NCBI GenBank assembly: GCA_028277985.1
Contig: JANQFG010000056.1
Span: 1 to 34,276 of the forward strand
Direction of reading: 5' to 3'
DNA from: a bacterium
GTDB lineage: Bacteria > Desulfobacterota > DSWW01
Length of the DNA stretch: 34,276 nt
The position numbers and the translations under genes are program-made. Below are positions 6,886-13,700 of the stretch, in pieces (position 1 is the stretch's first letter; every line of letters starts with the position of its first letter). The notes under the pieces are model-generated. The model worked only from the letters and a program-made list of their open reading frames with translations. It was not told where the DNA came from and searched no databases.

Positions 6886-7701
6886 ATGTCAGACAAGGCT
6901 GGTTCCAAAGGAATCCCCAAGGGTTATATGGCAACCTACGGCAGGCTTCCTGGTTCTGAAATACCTGACATCGCCAGACGCGTCTACACGAACGCAAACC
7001 TCCATGTTGCAACCTACTTCACGGATGCGGACGCTCTCGCCAGGATGCTTCCAGAACCTCTGGAGCCTAACCCTGCGCTGCCACCCTTCATCTCTGCGGT
7101 CCTCTTCTGTCCGGACGATTACTACGGCACGGACGGAAGAAATGCGCCTTACAAAGAATTCGCCTTCTACCTCCCCTGCAAGTACAAGGAACATGACGGG
7201 GTTACCATTTACCCGCTGTTTCTCGACGGGGAGCTGTCGGCCGGGCCGCTGACCCATGGCCGAGAGCTCTACGGATATCCGAAGGAAGGCGCCGCGATCC
7301 ATGTGCACAAGCGCGGCAACCGGACGAACGGTACAGTCATTCGAGAAGGCCTGCCTCTTGTGACCATCACGACGACTCGCAAAGAAGAGATTCCAGCAGA
7401 GACGTCGCCCTTGGCCCAGGTACAAACCGTCCTGCTCGTAAAAGAGATCCCGTCCTGTGATTTCACGGGCTACGATGTACGGAAGATCGTCGGCTGCCGG
7501 TTCAGCGATATCCTCGAGCTCACAGGGGCGTGGAACGCGGAAGGCAGTTTGACGTTGGGCGGCAACGAGAGCGAGTCCATGGCTGATTCACTTCCAATCG
7601 TAGAGCCGGGACCCTGTTTCGAATTCACCCTGCGGGGCAAAGATGGAGCCGGAGCGGTAAACCCCGACGCCGCTTTTGTGATCGAGGATTTGCTCGGCTA
7701 G
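6886..7701 (+). CDS. Acetoacetate decarboxylase family protein
   Basis: A 271-aa protein of the acetoacetate decarboxylase (ADC) superfamily, close to the usual family length. The Clostridium enzyme's active-site peptide is ELSAYPKKL, in which the first lysine forms the Schiff base and the second lowers its pKa. Here the matching segment at 127-135 is ELYGYPKEG: the Schiff-base lysine (Lys133) is kept, but the pKa-tuning lysine is replaced by Glu134. The protein may therefore be an ADC-like aldolase, dehydratase or hydrolase rather than a true decarboxylase. The ATG at 6886 has GAAGGAGG upstream. The gene is monocistronic: it follows a 245-bp intergenic region and ends at a hairpin shared with the convergent SDR gene. 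Confidence 0.85.
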   Translation: MSDKAGSKGIPKGYMATYGRLPGSEIPDIARRVYTNANLHVATYFTDADALARMLPEPLEPNPALPPFISAVLFCPDDYYGTDGRNAPYKEFAFYLPCKYKEHDGVTIYPLFLDGELSAGPLTHGRELYGYPKEGAAIHVHKRGNRTNGTVIREGLPLVTITTTRKEEIPAETSPLAQVQTVLLVKEIPSCDFTGYDVRKIVGCRFSDILELTGAWNAEGSLTLGGNESESMADSLPIVEPGPCFEFTLRGKDGAGAVNPDAAFVIEDLLG

Positions 7702-7726
7702 CCTGCGCACCGCATCATGAAATCCA

Positions 7727-7757
7727 CTTCAGCCCCTCCTGCCTGGAGGGGCTGAAG
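7727..7757. terminator. Strong hairpin between convergent genes, probable bidirectional terminator
   Basis: A perfect 13-bp stem (CTTCAGCCCCTCC at 7727-7739 with its complement at 7745-7757) closes a 5-base loop. It lies between the stop codons of the ADC-like gene (7701) and the convergent SDR gene (7761). No T-run follows on either strand, so intrinsic termination may be imperfect, but position and stem strength fit a shared transcription end. Confidence 0.65.
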
Positions 7758-7760
7758 CGA

Positions 7761-8525
7761 CTACCCGGCTGACCATCCGCCGTCCAGGGGAAGGATGGCC
7801 CCGGTCATGAAGCTGGACGAATCGGAGGCCAGGTAGACCACAAGGCCGACCAACTCTTCCACCTGCCCCCACCGCCGGACCGGCGTCCGATCCATGATGA
7901 CCTTTGAGATGGTTTCGTCTTCCATGGCCACCTTGTTGATGTCCGTGGCAAAAAAGGAGGGCGCGATCGCATTTACCGTGACGCCTCGTCTTGCCCACTC
8001 GATGGCAAGGGCCTTGGTCATGGCATCGATTCCGCCCTTGGAGGCGGCATAGTGAGCCATGTATTCCGAGGGTGAAGAGCCCATCACGGATGAGATATTC
8101 ACGATTCGGCCCGACTTCGCCTTGTACATGAAAGAGCCAATGACCTGTGTGCAAAGAAAATAGCCTTTCAGGTTGACGTCGATCGTGCTGTCCCAGTTCT
8201 CTTCCGATATCTGGAGGAATGGAATGTAGGTTCCATGTCCTGCATTGTTCACCAGGACATCGATTCTTCCGAACTCGTTCATCGTTCTGTCAGCCAGATT
8301 CTGGATCGAAGGGAGATCCGTGACGTCTGTCGCCACCGCCAGTGCGTTTCGCCCCATCTTCTCGACTTCATCTGCAACCAGGTCCAGATCTCCCTGTGTC
8401 CTGCTCGCGACGACAACGTCGGCGCCGGCCTCCGCAATCCCCAGGGCAATCGCCTTCCCGAAACCTTTGCTTCCCCCGGTTACAACTGCGACTTTCCCTG
8501 TCAGATCGAATTGCTTGTACGCCAT
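7761..8525 (-). CDS. Short-chain dehydrogenase/reductase (FabG-like)
   Basis: A 254-aa classical SDR, close to FabG in length and layout, expected to reduce or oxidise a 3-oxo/3-hydroxyacyl thioester or a cyclic alcohol with NAD(P). TGGSKGFG at 16-23 binds the cofactor, NNAG is at 93-96, and the catalytic residues are Ser146, Tyr159 and Lys163. The C-terminal LPLDGGWSAG is the standard family ending. The ATG at 8525 is preceded by a GGGGAG stretch. It is the last gene of the minus-strand run from 11911, 38 bp after the cupredoxin-like gene. It could supply the dehydrogenase step next to the hydratase/aldolase genes. Confidence 0.85.
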   Translation of the reverse strand: MAYKQFDLTGKVAVVTGGSKGFGKAIALGIAEAGADVVVASRTQGDLDLVADEVEKMGRNALAVATDVTDLPSIQNLADRTMNEFGRIDVLVNNAGHGTYIPFLQISEENWDSTIDVNLKGYFLCTQVIGSFMYKAKSGRIVNISSVMGSSPSEYMAHYAASKGGIDAMTKALAIEWARRGVTVNAIAPSFFATDINKVAMEDETISKVIMDRTPVRRWGQVEELVGLVVYLASDSSSFMTGAILPLDGGWSAG

Positions 8526-8563
8526 CTCCCCACCCTACTCTCTCTCTGCCCGAATGCCGCATA

Positions 8564-9037
8564 TCATTCTACGTGTATTTCACCCGCGCCCTCTATCTTG
8601 CCCGGGTTGATGCCTGCCGGAGTATGTTTCGTCGTGTCGGGAATCTCTATGTGGTACTTGAACGTGCCCGCTTCGTTGAAATGCAGGCTCACGCTCTTGC
8701 CGAGGGGGATAAATTCCGAAAGGTAGCAATTCTCCACCTCTTTGAATCCAGAGGGTGCATCCGTTGCCCTCATGCACGCCTTTGCATTCTCCTTGAAGGT
8801 TACCCTGATCTGGCTCTTGGGGACCCAGTTCACCCAGATGACGCAAGCACCCTTCGGAACCTTCACCATGTCTGGACGCGCCTCGATGCGACTCCCTGCA
8901 GCACCCTTCTCCTGCTTGATCCGGATGATCTGACACACATCGCCCTGAGCGAAGACCTCTAAAGGAAGGACAAGGGCAATGAATCCCGTAATGGCTGCGA
9001 TCACCAGTAACGTTCTTGTGGTTCTCCTCTCATTCAT
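8564..9037 (-). CDS. Exported cupredoxin-like protein, probably not a copper protein
   Basis: A 157-aa protein with a signal peptide (basic start, hydrophobic 10-28, cleavage after VFA at 28-30). The mature part has cupredoxin-like strands: VPKGACVIWVNW at 60-71 matches the V..G..V.WVN pattern, and NEAGTFKYHIEIP at 121-133 matches the usual pG-x-Y-x-Y strand. The type 1 copper ligand set (C...H...M after this strand) is absent, whereas four cysteines (35, 65, 88, 104) are available for disulfides in the periplasm. The ATG at 9037 has AAGGAGGG upstream. It lies 176 bp after the MaoC-like gene and may have its own promoter. Its role beside CoA enzymes is unclear. Confidence 0.7.
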   Translation of the reverse strand: MNERRTTRTLLVIAAITGFIALVLPLEVFAQGDVCQIIRIKQEKGAAGSRIEARPDMVKVPKGACVIWVNWVPKSQIRVTFKENAKACMRATDAPSGFKEVENCYLSEFIPLGKSVSLHFNEAGTFKYHIEIPDTTKHTPAGINPGKIEGAGEIHVE

Positions 9038-9213
9038 TTCTTCCCTCCTTCTGGCTTCAGTCCGTGCTACACCCTAAAGGGTGGCCGAGTCTTGCGAGCG
9101 GCGCCGAACAATCCTTGAGACTCCACCATGGCCGATGGTAGCTACAGTGGCGGGCTACGAAGCAGGGGGGCACTTCGCGGCTCCGCTCACAAGACTCGCC
9201 GTTCTCCGTTTGC

Positions 9214-9654
9214 TCATGAACTCCTTCTTGGAAGAATGATGACGGCATGGCAGGGGGTCGTAACACCCTGGATGTCTGTTTCACACCAGACATCCGCCTC
9301 TACCACATGCTTGCCCTCGTTTTCGTACTTGTCGGTAACCTTGCCCTTCACGGTCATGGTGTCTCCCAGAAGGGCCATCTTTCTCATCTCGATCTTGAAC
9401 TTCTTGAGCCAGCCTTCGGGGCCGATCCAGTCGGTCACAAGCCTGCCCAGGGATGCCGTGAGGAACCCTGTGTTCACAAAGATGTCGGGCACGCCTTGGC
9501 TCTTTGCGAACTCCCGATCGTGGTGAACCTGATAGTAATCCTGGGTACCGCTTACCTGTTTGCAGAACCGCGTCATGTCGAGCTTGAGGGAGTAGCTGGT
9601 CGGAACCTCTTGCCCAACCTCCACTTCGTCCCAGTACAGTTGCTTACGTTCCAT
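9214..9654 (-). CDS. MaoC-like hot-dog hydratase, catalytic-type half
   Basis: A 146-aa single hot-dog protein. The MaoC/(R)-hydratase signature is recognisable at 39-46: Asp39 and His44 keep the catalytic D-x4-H spacing, followed by D46 and FAKSQG. This should be the catalytic half that adds water to a 2-enoyl-CoA. The neighbouring gene at 9761 encodes a second hot-dog protein without the histidine, so the two probably form a heterodimer, as ChsH1 and ChsH2 do in steroid side-chain degradation. The ATG at 9654 follows GGAG. It is followed by a hydrophilic C-terminus ending LPRRSS. The distance to the preceding gene is 106 bp and contains a REP-like element. Confidence 0.8.
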   Translation of the reverse strand: MERKQLYWDEVEVGQEVPTSYSLKLDMTRFCKQVSGTQDYYQVHHDREFAKSQGVPDIFVNTGFLTASLGRLVTDWIGPEGWLKKFKIEMRKMALLGDTMTVKGKVTDKYENEGKHVVEADVWCETDIQGVTTPCHAVIILPRRSS

Positions 9655-9729
9655 GTTGATACTCCTTTGCGCGGAGGTTCCAATTCGTCTCCCGGCTAAC
9701 GCGGAGGCCCAAGAGGGTTTGCGACCTCA

Positions 9730-9754
9730 GGATTCCCGCCTGCGCGGGAATGAC
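9730..9754 (+). repeat. REP-like palindromic element, copy 1
   Basis: An 8-bp perfect stem, ATTCCCGC (9732-9739) and GCGGGAAT (9744-9751), with the loop CTGC, inside the 25-bp unit GGATTCC...AATGAC. An inverted copy with two mismatches lies at 28265-28289. This short hairpin-with-GAC-tail form is typical of REP elements dispersed between genes in many bacteria. It sits between two co-oriented MaoC genes and may affect mRNA processing there. Confidence 0.7.
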
Positions 9755-9760
9755 ATACGC

Positions 9761-10294
9761 CTATTCAGTGGCCACCTGTTCCTCTTCTGCTACCTGTTGG
9801 GGCGATCTGTGGCTGAGCGCGAGGTTCCTCACAAGAAGGACATCCTCGCCTCTCTGATTCTTGTACAGAAACTCCAGGACGATCCACCATGCCTTCGGAT
9901 CGATCTTGGTGGCTTTCACAAAGATGTCGGCGACCCTGCTCATTAAGCTCAACCGGTCTCCCACCTTCACGGGTCGGAGCCACTCGTACTCCTGGGACAT
10001 GTTGATCACGAAGGGCCCCGGGGTTCGAGGCATACGAGGCATCATGATCTCCTGAAAACCCGGCATCATTATCCCGAAAGCGGCAAAAGGAGGTAAAATC
10101 ACGCCTCCGTGTTTTGTCTTCGCAGCATACTCGGGGTCGAGGAAGAGAGGGTTTTCGTCATCCACCATGTCGCAGTACCGATAGATGGGTTCGTGTTCGA
10201 CCGGGTACTGATACGGAATCTCCTTGGACCACTTGCCGACAAGTTCTTTGGCCTTCTCCAACATCTCTTCCGGTGTTTTCTTCCTCTTGGGCAT
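9761..10294 (-). CDS. MaoC-like (FAS1-type dehydratase) hot-dog protein, non-catalytic half
   Basis: A 177-aa hot-dog protein. DDENPLFLDPEYA at 45-57 is the MaoC signature, but the catalytic histidine position is Phe51, as in the N-terminal halves of double hot-dog dehydratases and in the N-terminal domain of ChsH2. It should shape the acyl tunnel and pair with the D/H-bearing protein at 9214-9654. The ATG at 10294 has AGGAGA upstream; an open frame reaches 10354 but would overlap the preceding gene and lacks a ribosome site. The next gene upstream encodes a DUF35 protein 25 bp away. In ChsH2 these two domains are fused in one chain; here they are separate genes in the same order. Cytosolic. 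Confidence 0.8.
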   Translation of the reverse strand: MPKRKKTPEEMLEKAKELVGKWSKEIPYQYPVEHEPIYRYCDMVDDENPLFLDPEYAAKTKHGGVILPPFAAFGIMMPGFQEIMMPRMPRTPGPFVINMSQEYEWLRPVKVGDRLSLMSRVADIFVKATKIDPKAWWIVLEFLYKNQRGEDVLLVRNLALSHRSPQQVAEEEQVATE

Positions 10295-10319
10295 CAAGGA
10301 GATCTCCTCTACGAAATAG

Positions 10320-10721
10320 CTATGCAGGCTCGAATTGCGGAACCTTGAAACCATCCTTTCGCTCTTCGAAGGTGACCTTCACCGGCATCCCGACCCGAAC
10401 CTCCTCGGGCTTGCAGTTTACGATGTTCGTCATCATCGTTGGCCCTTCTTCCAGCTTGATCACGGCCACGACGTAAGGCAGATCGTTTGCATAGGACTCG
10501 AACAAGGGAAAACATGCAATCGTGAAGGTCGCAACAGTGCCTCTGCCACTGGCTGCGACCCACTCGAGATCCGTCGAATAGTCATCCACCGCCCACGGCC
10601 GTGCGTAGAAGAAGTATCTTCCTGTATTCTTGTTGCGCTGCAGATACAGCTCCTCGCGCTGGGCTGCTTCCCAATAGGGACGGGCGGCCTCGCTTATTTC
10701 CGGAATCGGCTTCTCACTCAT
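10320..10721 (-). CDS. DUF35 OB-fold protein lacking the zinc-ribbon cysteines
   Basis: A 133-aa member of the DUF35 family (rubredoxin-like zinc ribbon plus OB-fold), which partners thiolase-fold enzymes. The N-terminal helix (EAARPYWEAAQREEL) and the OB-fold strands (GTVATFTIA, PYVVAVIKLEEG, MPVKVTFEERKDG) are clear. The usual ribbon C-x2-C-G...C-x2-C is replaced by QRNKNTGRYFFYARPWAVDD (28-47), with no cysteine, so it cannot bind zinc in the normal way. Its ATG overlaps the stop codon of the thiolase-fold gene (ATGA, 10718-10721), which points to obligate co-expression. It probably stabilises that protein and may link it to the MaoC pair. Confidence 0.85.
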   Translation of the reverse strand: MSEKPIPEISEAARPYWEAAQREELYLQRNKNTGRYFFYARPWAVDDYSTDLEWVAASGRGTVATFTIACFPLFESYANDLPYVVAVIKLEEGPTMMTNIVNCKPEEVRVGMPVKVTFEERKDGFKVPQFEPA

Positions 10722-11911
10722 GGATGCCTCCCGAGAATCAACGTGGAATGGTCTGCCAACATGCCCCCAAAGGTGTGCACGATGGCCGTGTTTGCGCCTT
10801 CGACCTGATGATCTCCCGCGCGATTCATCACCTGGCGGGCACCCTCAACTATCATGCAGATGCCGGAAGCGTCCCCGGTGTGTCCACTCGAACAGAGGCC
10901 TCCGTACGTGTTGACCGGCATGTCCCCGCCGGGATCAGCACGGCCTTCTTCGTAGAACGGCCCTCCTTTGCCTTCTTCACAGAGCCCCAGATCCTCGACG
11001 AAGAGCAGCGGATGGATAACGAAACCGTCGTATACCTCCGCCACGTCGATATCATTGGGGGTCAATCCCGCCATTTCATAGGCCCGCTGGCTGGAGAGCT
11101 TGGCTCCATGTGAAGGCCGAGAGGGGCACTGGCTGATCGATGCATGGGTGAGACACTCTCCCATGCCCAACAGGTATGCGGGCTGCGGATTGAGGCGTTT
11201 GGCCATTTCTTCTGAAGTAACCAGCAACGCCGCTCCCCCTTCACAGGGGATGGAGCAATGGAACTGGTGAAAGGGCGTCGACATGAGCGGCGACTGAAGG
11301 ACCGCTTCCTCGGTAAGGGGCCCCTTCTTGTAGGTGATCGCATTGGGGTTCTTGAGCGCCCACATGCGTTGCGACACGGCAATTCGGGCTAGTTGCGATT
11401 CCGTGGTTCCGTAGGTAGCCATGTGGTGGGTAGCCGCCATCGCGTTGATCCCCACGACGCTCGGGCCATAGATCCACTCGAATTCAGGGTGGCAAGTCAT
11501 CTTGGACATGATCTCGCCCGTTCCCTGGGTGACCTTGGCAAACTTGCCCGCACCGATACACAGAACACTGTCCACCTGCTCGGTAGCCACAGCCAGGGCT
11601 GCGCGTTGCACCATGAGTCCGAAGGTGCCCCCACCTGCATTCATCGTGTCTGCGTAGTAAAGGGTTGCACCCAATTCTTCTGCAAGCTTCTCGTGGGTAT
11701 AGAGCTCGATTCCCCGCAGAGACCCCTGCCCTGCCGGAGCGGCAAGTATGCCCTGTATGTCGGATGGCTTGATACTCCATTCCTTCAGGAACTTCTGTAG
11801 AACGATCCGGTACATACCGAGGGCATCCTGCTCCGGATAACGGCTGGACGGGATGTCGCTCACAGCCGCGATGGCGACCGGTCGGGAAAACCGTCTCCTG
11901 CTTCTGGTCAT
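10718..11911 (-). CDS. Thiolase-fold protein without the nucleophilic cysteine, likely Ltp2-type aldolase
   Basis: A 397-aa thiolase-superfamily protein of the SCP-x/lipid-transfer type. The region that should carry the catalytic cysteine (85-107, DTMNAGGGTFGL) has none; glycines occupy it. The C-terminal half keeps EVYDGF (292-297, Tyr294) and NTYGGLCSSGH (334-344, Tyr336). Loss of the cysteine with conserved tyrosines is what is known of Ltp2, the steroid side-chain retro-aldolase that works with a DUF35 domain. The following genes (DUF35, two MaoC proteins) complete that set. I infer cleavage of a beta-hydroxyacyl-CoA into a ketone or aldehyde plus acetyl- or propionyl-CoA. Start ATG with AAGGAG upstream. 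A non-enzymatic or condensing role is the alternative. Confidence 0.8.
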   Translation of the reverse strand: MTRSRRRFSRPVAIAAVSDIPSSRYPEQDALGMYRIVLQKFLKEWSIKPSDIQGILAAPAGQGSLRGIELYTHEKLAEELGATLYYADTMNAGGGTFGLMVQRAALAVATEQVDSVLCIGAGKFAKVTQGTGEIMSKMTCHPEFEWIYGPSVVGINAMAATHHMATYGTTESQLARIAVSQRMWALKNPNAITYKKGPLTEEAVLQSPLMSTPFHQFHCSIPCEGGAALLVTSEEMAKRLNPQPAYLLGMGECLTHASISQCPSRPSHGAKLSSQRAYEMAGLTPNDIDVAEVYDGFVIHPLLFVEDLGLCEEGKGGPFYEEGRADPGGDMPVNTYGGLCSSGHTGDASGICMIVEGARQVMNRAGDHQVEGANTAIVHTFGGMLADHSTLILGRHP

Positions 11912-11947
11912 TCCGGCGTCTCCTTGTCTCTCTGATGCTTCACACGC

Positions 11948-12106
11948 CTAGATCATGCACAAGCCGATCCCACGGGCAGCGATGGCACCGTGCTGAGCTT
12001 CCAGGGTTCCGTACTCCTGCCAGTCAGGAACCTCAGCCTGGGTCTTGTTCGATAGACTCTTCTTGAAAAGCGAGTGTCTCGAATTGTTCCGGGCTGAATA
12101 GAAATT
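11948..12106 (-). pseudogene. Possible 3' relic of an unidentified gene
   Basis: A 52-codon open stretch without a Met start ends at TAG (11948-11950). Its last residues, VPDWQEYGTLEAQHGAIAAR, and the following GIGLCMI have the composition of a real protein C-terminus and the codon use of neighbouring genes, unlike the AT-rich sequence upstream. I cannot name the family. It lies between the promoter at 12126-12154 and the thiolase-fold gene at 11911, so it would be co-transcribed. It could also be chance coding character. Confidence 0.25.
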
Positions 12107-12125
12107 CTATTTGCTGGCTGAATAT

Positions 12126-12154
12126 AATTTATCAACAGAATGATATTCTGTCAA
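12126..12154 (-). promoter_or_regulatory. Sigma-70 promoter A with overlapping palindromic operator, aldolase operon
   Basis: On the minus strand TTGACA (12149-12154), a 17-base spacer and TAAATT (12126-12131) form a promoter reading towards 11911. The palindrome ACAGAAT-GAT-ATTCTGT (12135-12151) has perfect 7-base arms and overlaps the -35 element and the spacer. The same -35, spacer length, -10 and operator position recur at 14971-14999. Confidence 0.65.
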
Positions 12155-12436
12155 CAGGAAAATCTCTTTTTTTGCCACAGGCTTCTGCGCCATTCCTACC
12201 AAGAAACCCTCATGGAGAGCTGCTAAATGAGGCTCCTCAAGGGGATTACGGATGGCGAAGTGCAGAGTCAGGCCGAAGAAACTTGGCTTCCAATCCTCGT
12301 CTTGTCAGTCAGTGGGTCCAGGGGTAACCTGCAACAAGGGGTAGCGGGGATGCGTGAATTGTCATAAATCACCATTACTAAAATAGAAAATGTTTAGAGA
12401 AAGCCCCTTTGACTTTGTCATTCCATATTTGTAGGC
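12155..12436. other. Non-coding stretch, nothing recognised
   Basis: About 280 bp between promoter A and the hairpin below the CoA-transferase operon. I see no convincing reading frame, RNA gene or promoter. A run of seven T at about 12167-12173 is the only compositional feature. Confidence 0.5.
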
Positions 12437-12455
12437 CCATTCGATATTCGAATGG
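12437..12455. repeat. Perfect inverted repeat below the CoA-transferase operon
   Basis: CCATTCGA (12437-12444) and TCGAATGG (12448-12455) are perfect 8-base arms around TAT, 16 bp beyond the stop of the gene ending at 12472. There is no U-tract, and the 3-base loop is tight, so a protein-binding site is as likely as a terminator. The TTCGAA core recurs in the palindrome at 15064-15075. Confidence 0.45.
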
Positions 12456-12471
12456 ATTCGACGGAGCAATC

Positions 12472-13683
12472 TCAGAACAGCACTTTTTCTTCTTTCAATT
12501 GGGCGATCTTTTCCTGGTCGAGTCCTAGTGACTGTCCGAAGATATCGTCATTATGTTCACCGAGCTTTGGGGCGGCACGATTCGGCTCCGGAGGGGTCTC
12601 GGAGAGCTTCCAGGGATGCCGGATCACCCAGGTCTTGCCGATGGTGTGATGATCGATCTGTTCAAACAGTCCAAGCACATTGATGTGCGGATCGTTGAAA
12701 AGGCTCTCGCTGCTGCTCGTCACGGTAGCAGCCACACCTCGCTCCTGAAGCATATGCATGATCTGATCATTCTCTCTTGAAAGCGTCCACTCGCCGATAA
12801 TGCGGTCCAGTTCGTCCTGGTTCTTCAACCGGTTCCAGTTGTCCGAGAACCTTGGGTCAGCAGTCAACTCGTCCTTTTGCATAGCCTTGCAGAGAGATTG
12901 CCACTCCTGGTCATTACCCACGGCGATGGACACCCACTTGTCTTCACCGCTGCATCGATAGCAATTGTGGGGTGCCATCGCATCGCTTCTGTTTCCCTTA
13001 CGCATCGGGTTCTCCCCGGTAATAATGGAATCCAGTAGCACATCACCAATAAGGCTGCTGATGGAGGCGGTGGAGGACACATCAATGAACTGCCCCTCAC
13101 CGGTTTCCTTGTGATGTACCAAGGCCGTGAGTATGGCAAAGGTGCATGTCATGGCGCTCTTCACATCGATGCTGGCAGCAAAGGAACTTGGCAGCGCATC
13201 GTCGTAGCCGGTCATATGATCGACGCCGGCAAGGGCCGCGAAATTCGGGGCATACCCCTTGTATCTCCCTTCGGGACCGGTCTGTCCGCAGGCAGATGAT
13301 GATACGTAGATGATATCGTGCTTGATCTTCTTGATTTCCTCGTAGCCCAGTCCCAGACGGGTCATCACTCCCGGGCTCATGCTCTCCAGCACTACGTCAG
13401 CGGTACCCATGAGCTCTTTTGCGAGTTGAGCGCCCTTCGGGTCCCGGATGTTGATGGTCACATTCTTCTTGTTCATGTTCACGTAGTTGTACATGGTCGA
13501 GCTTTCACCGTCCGCGTTGAGCTGGTAAAGAATATCGAAGAAACGGCACTGGTCAGGGGACGACATGCTCTCCACTTTGATGACTTCAACCCCCAGCATG
13601 CCGAGCATCCTGGTCGCCATGGGACCCGCAACAGCCGACCCGAACTCCACGGCTCGAATTCCCTTAAGAGGTGCTTCCCTCAT
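12472..13683 (-). CDS. Class III (CaiB/BaiF) CoA-transferase, gene 2 of pair
   Basis: A 403-aa family III CoA-transferase that should move CoA between carboxylic acids, activating a substrate without ATP. The N-terminal LKGIRAVEFGSAVAGP (6-21) and the segment VTINIRDPKG (75-84) are family features. Asp173 in SIDVKSAM lies 11 residues before AILTAL, the spacing of the catalytic aspartate (Asp169 in formyl-CoA transferase), and TGEGQFIDVS follows. The ATG at 13683 has AAAGGAG upstream, 17 bp after the stop of the paralogue at 13701-14915. The two may work as a heterodimer, as some class III transferases do, or on different substrates. Confidence 0.88.
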   Translation of the reverse strand: MREAPLKGIRAVEFGSAVAGPMATRMLGMLGVEVIKVESMSSPDQCRFFDILYQLNADGESSTMYNYVNMNKKNVTINIRDPKGAQLAKELMGTADVVLESMSPGVMTRLGLGYEEIKKIKHDIIYVSSSACGQTGPEGRYKGYAPNFAALAGVDHMTGYDDALPSSFAASIDVKSAMTCTFAILTALVHHKETGEGQFIDVSSTASISSLIGDVLLDSIITGENPMRKGNRSDAMAPHNCYRCSGEDKWVSIAVGNDQEWQSLCKAMQKDELTADPRFSDNWNRLKNQDELDRIIGEWTLSRENDQIMHMLQERGVAATVTSSSESLFNDPHINVLGLFEQIDHHTIGKTWVIRHPWKLSETPPEPNRAAPKLGEHNDDIFGQSLGLDQEKIAQLKEEKVLF

Positions 13684-13700
13684 ATCGAAAATCTCCTTTC

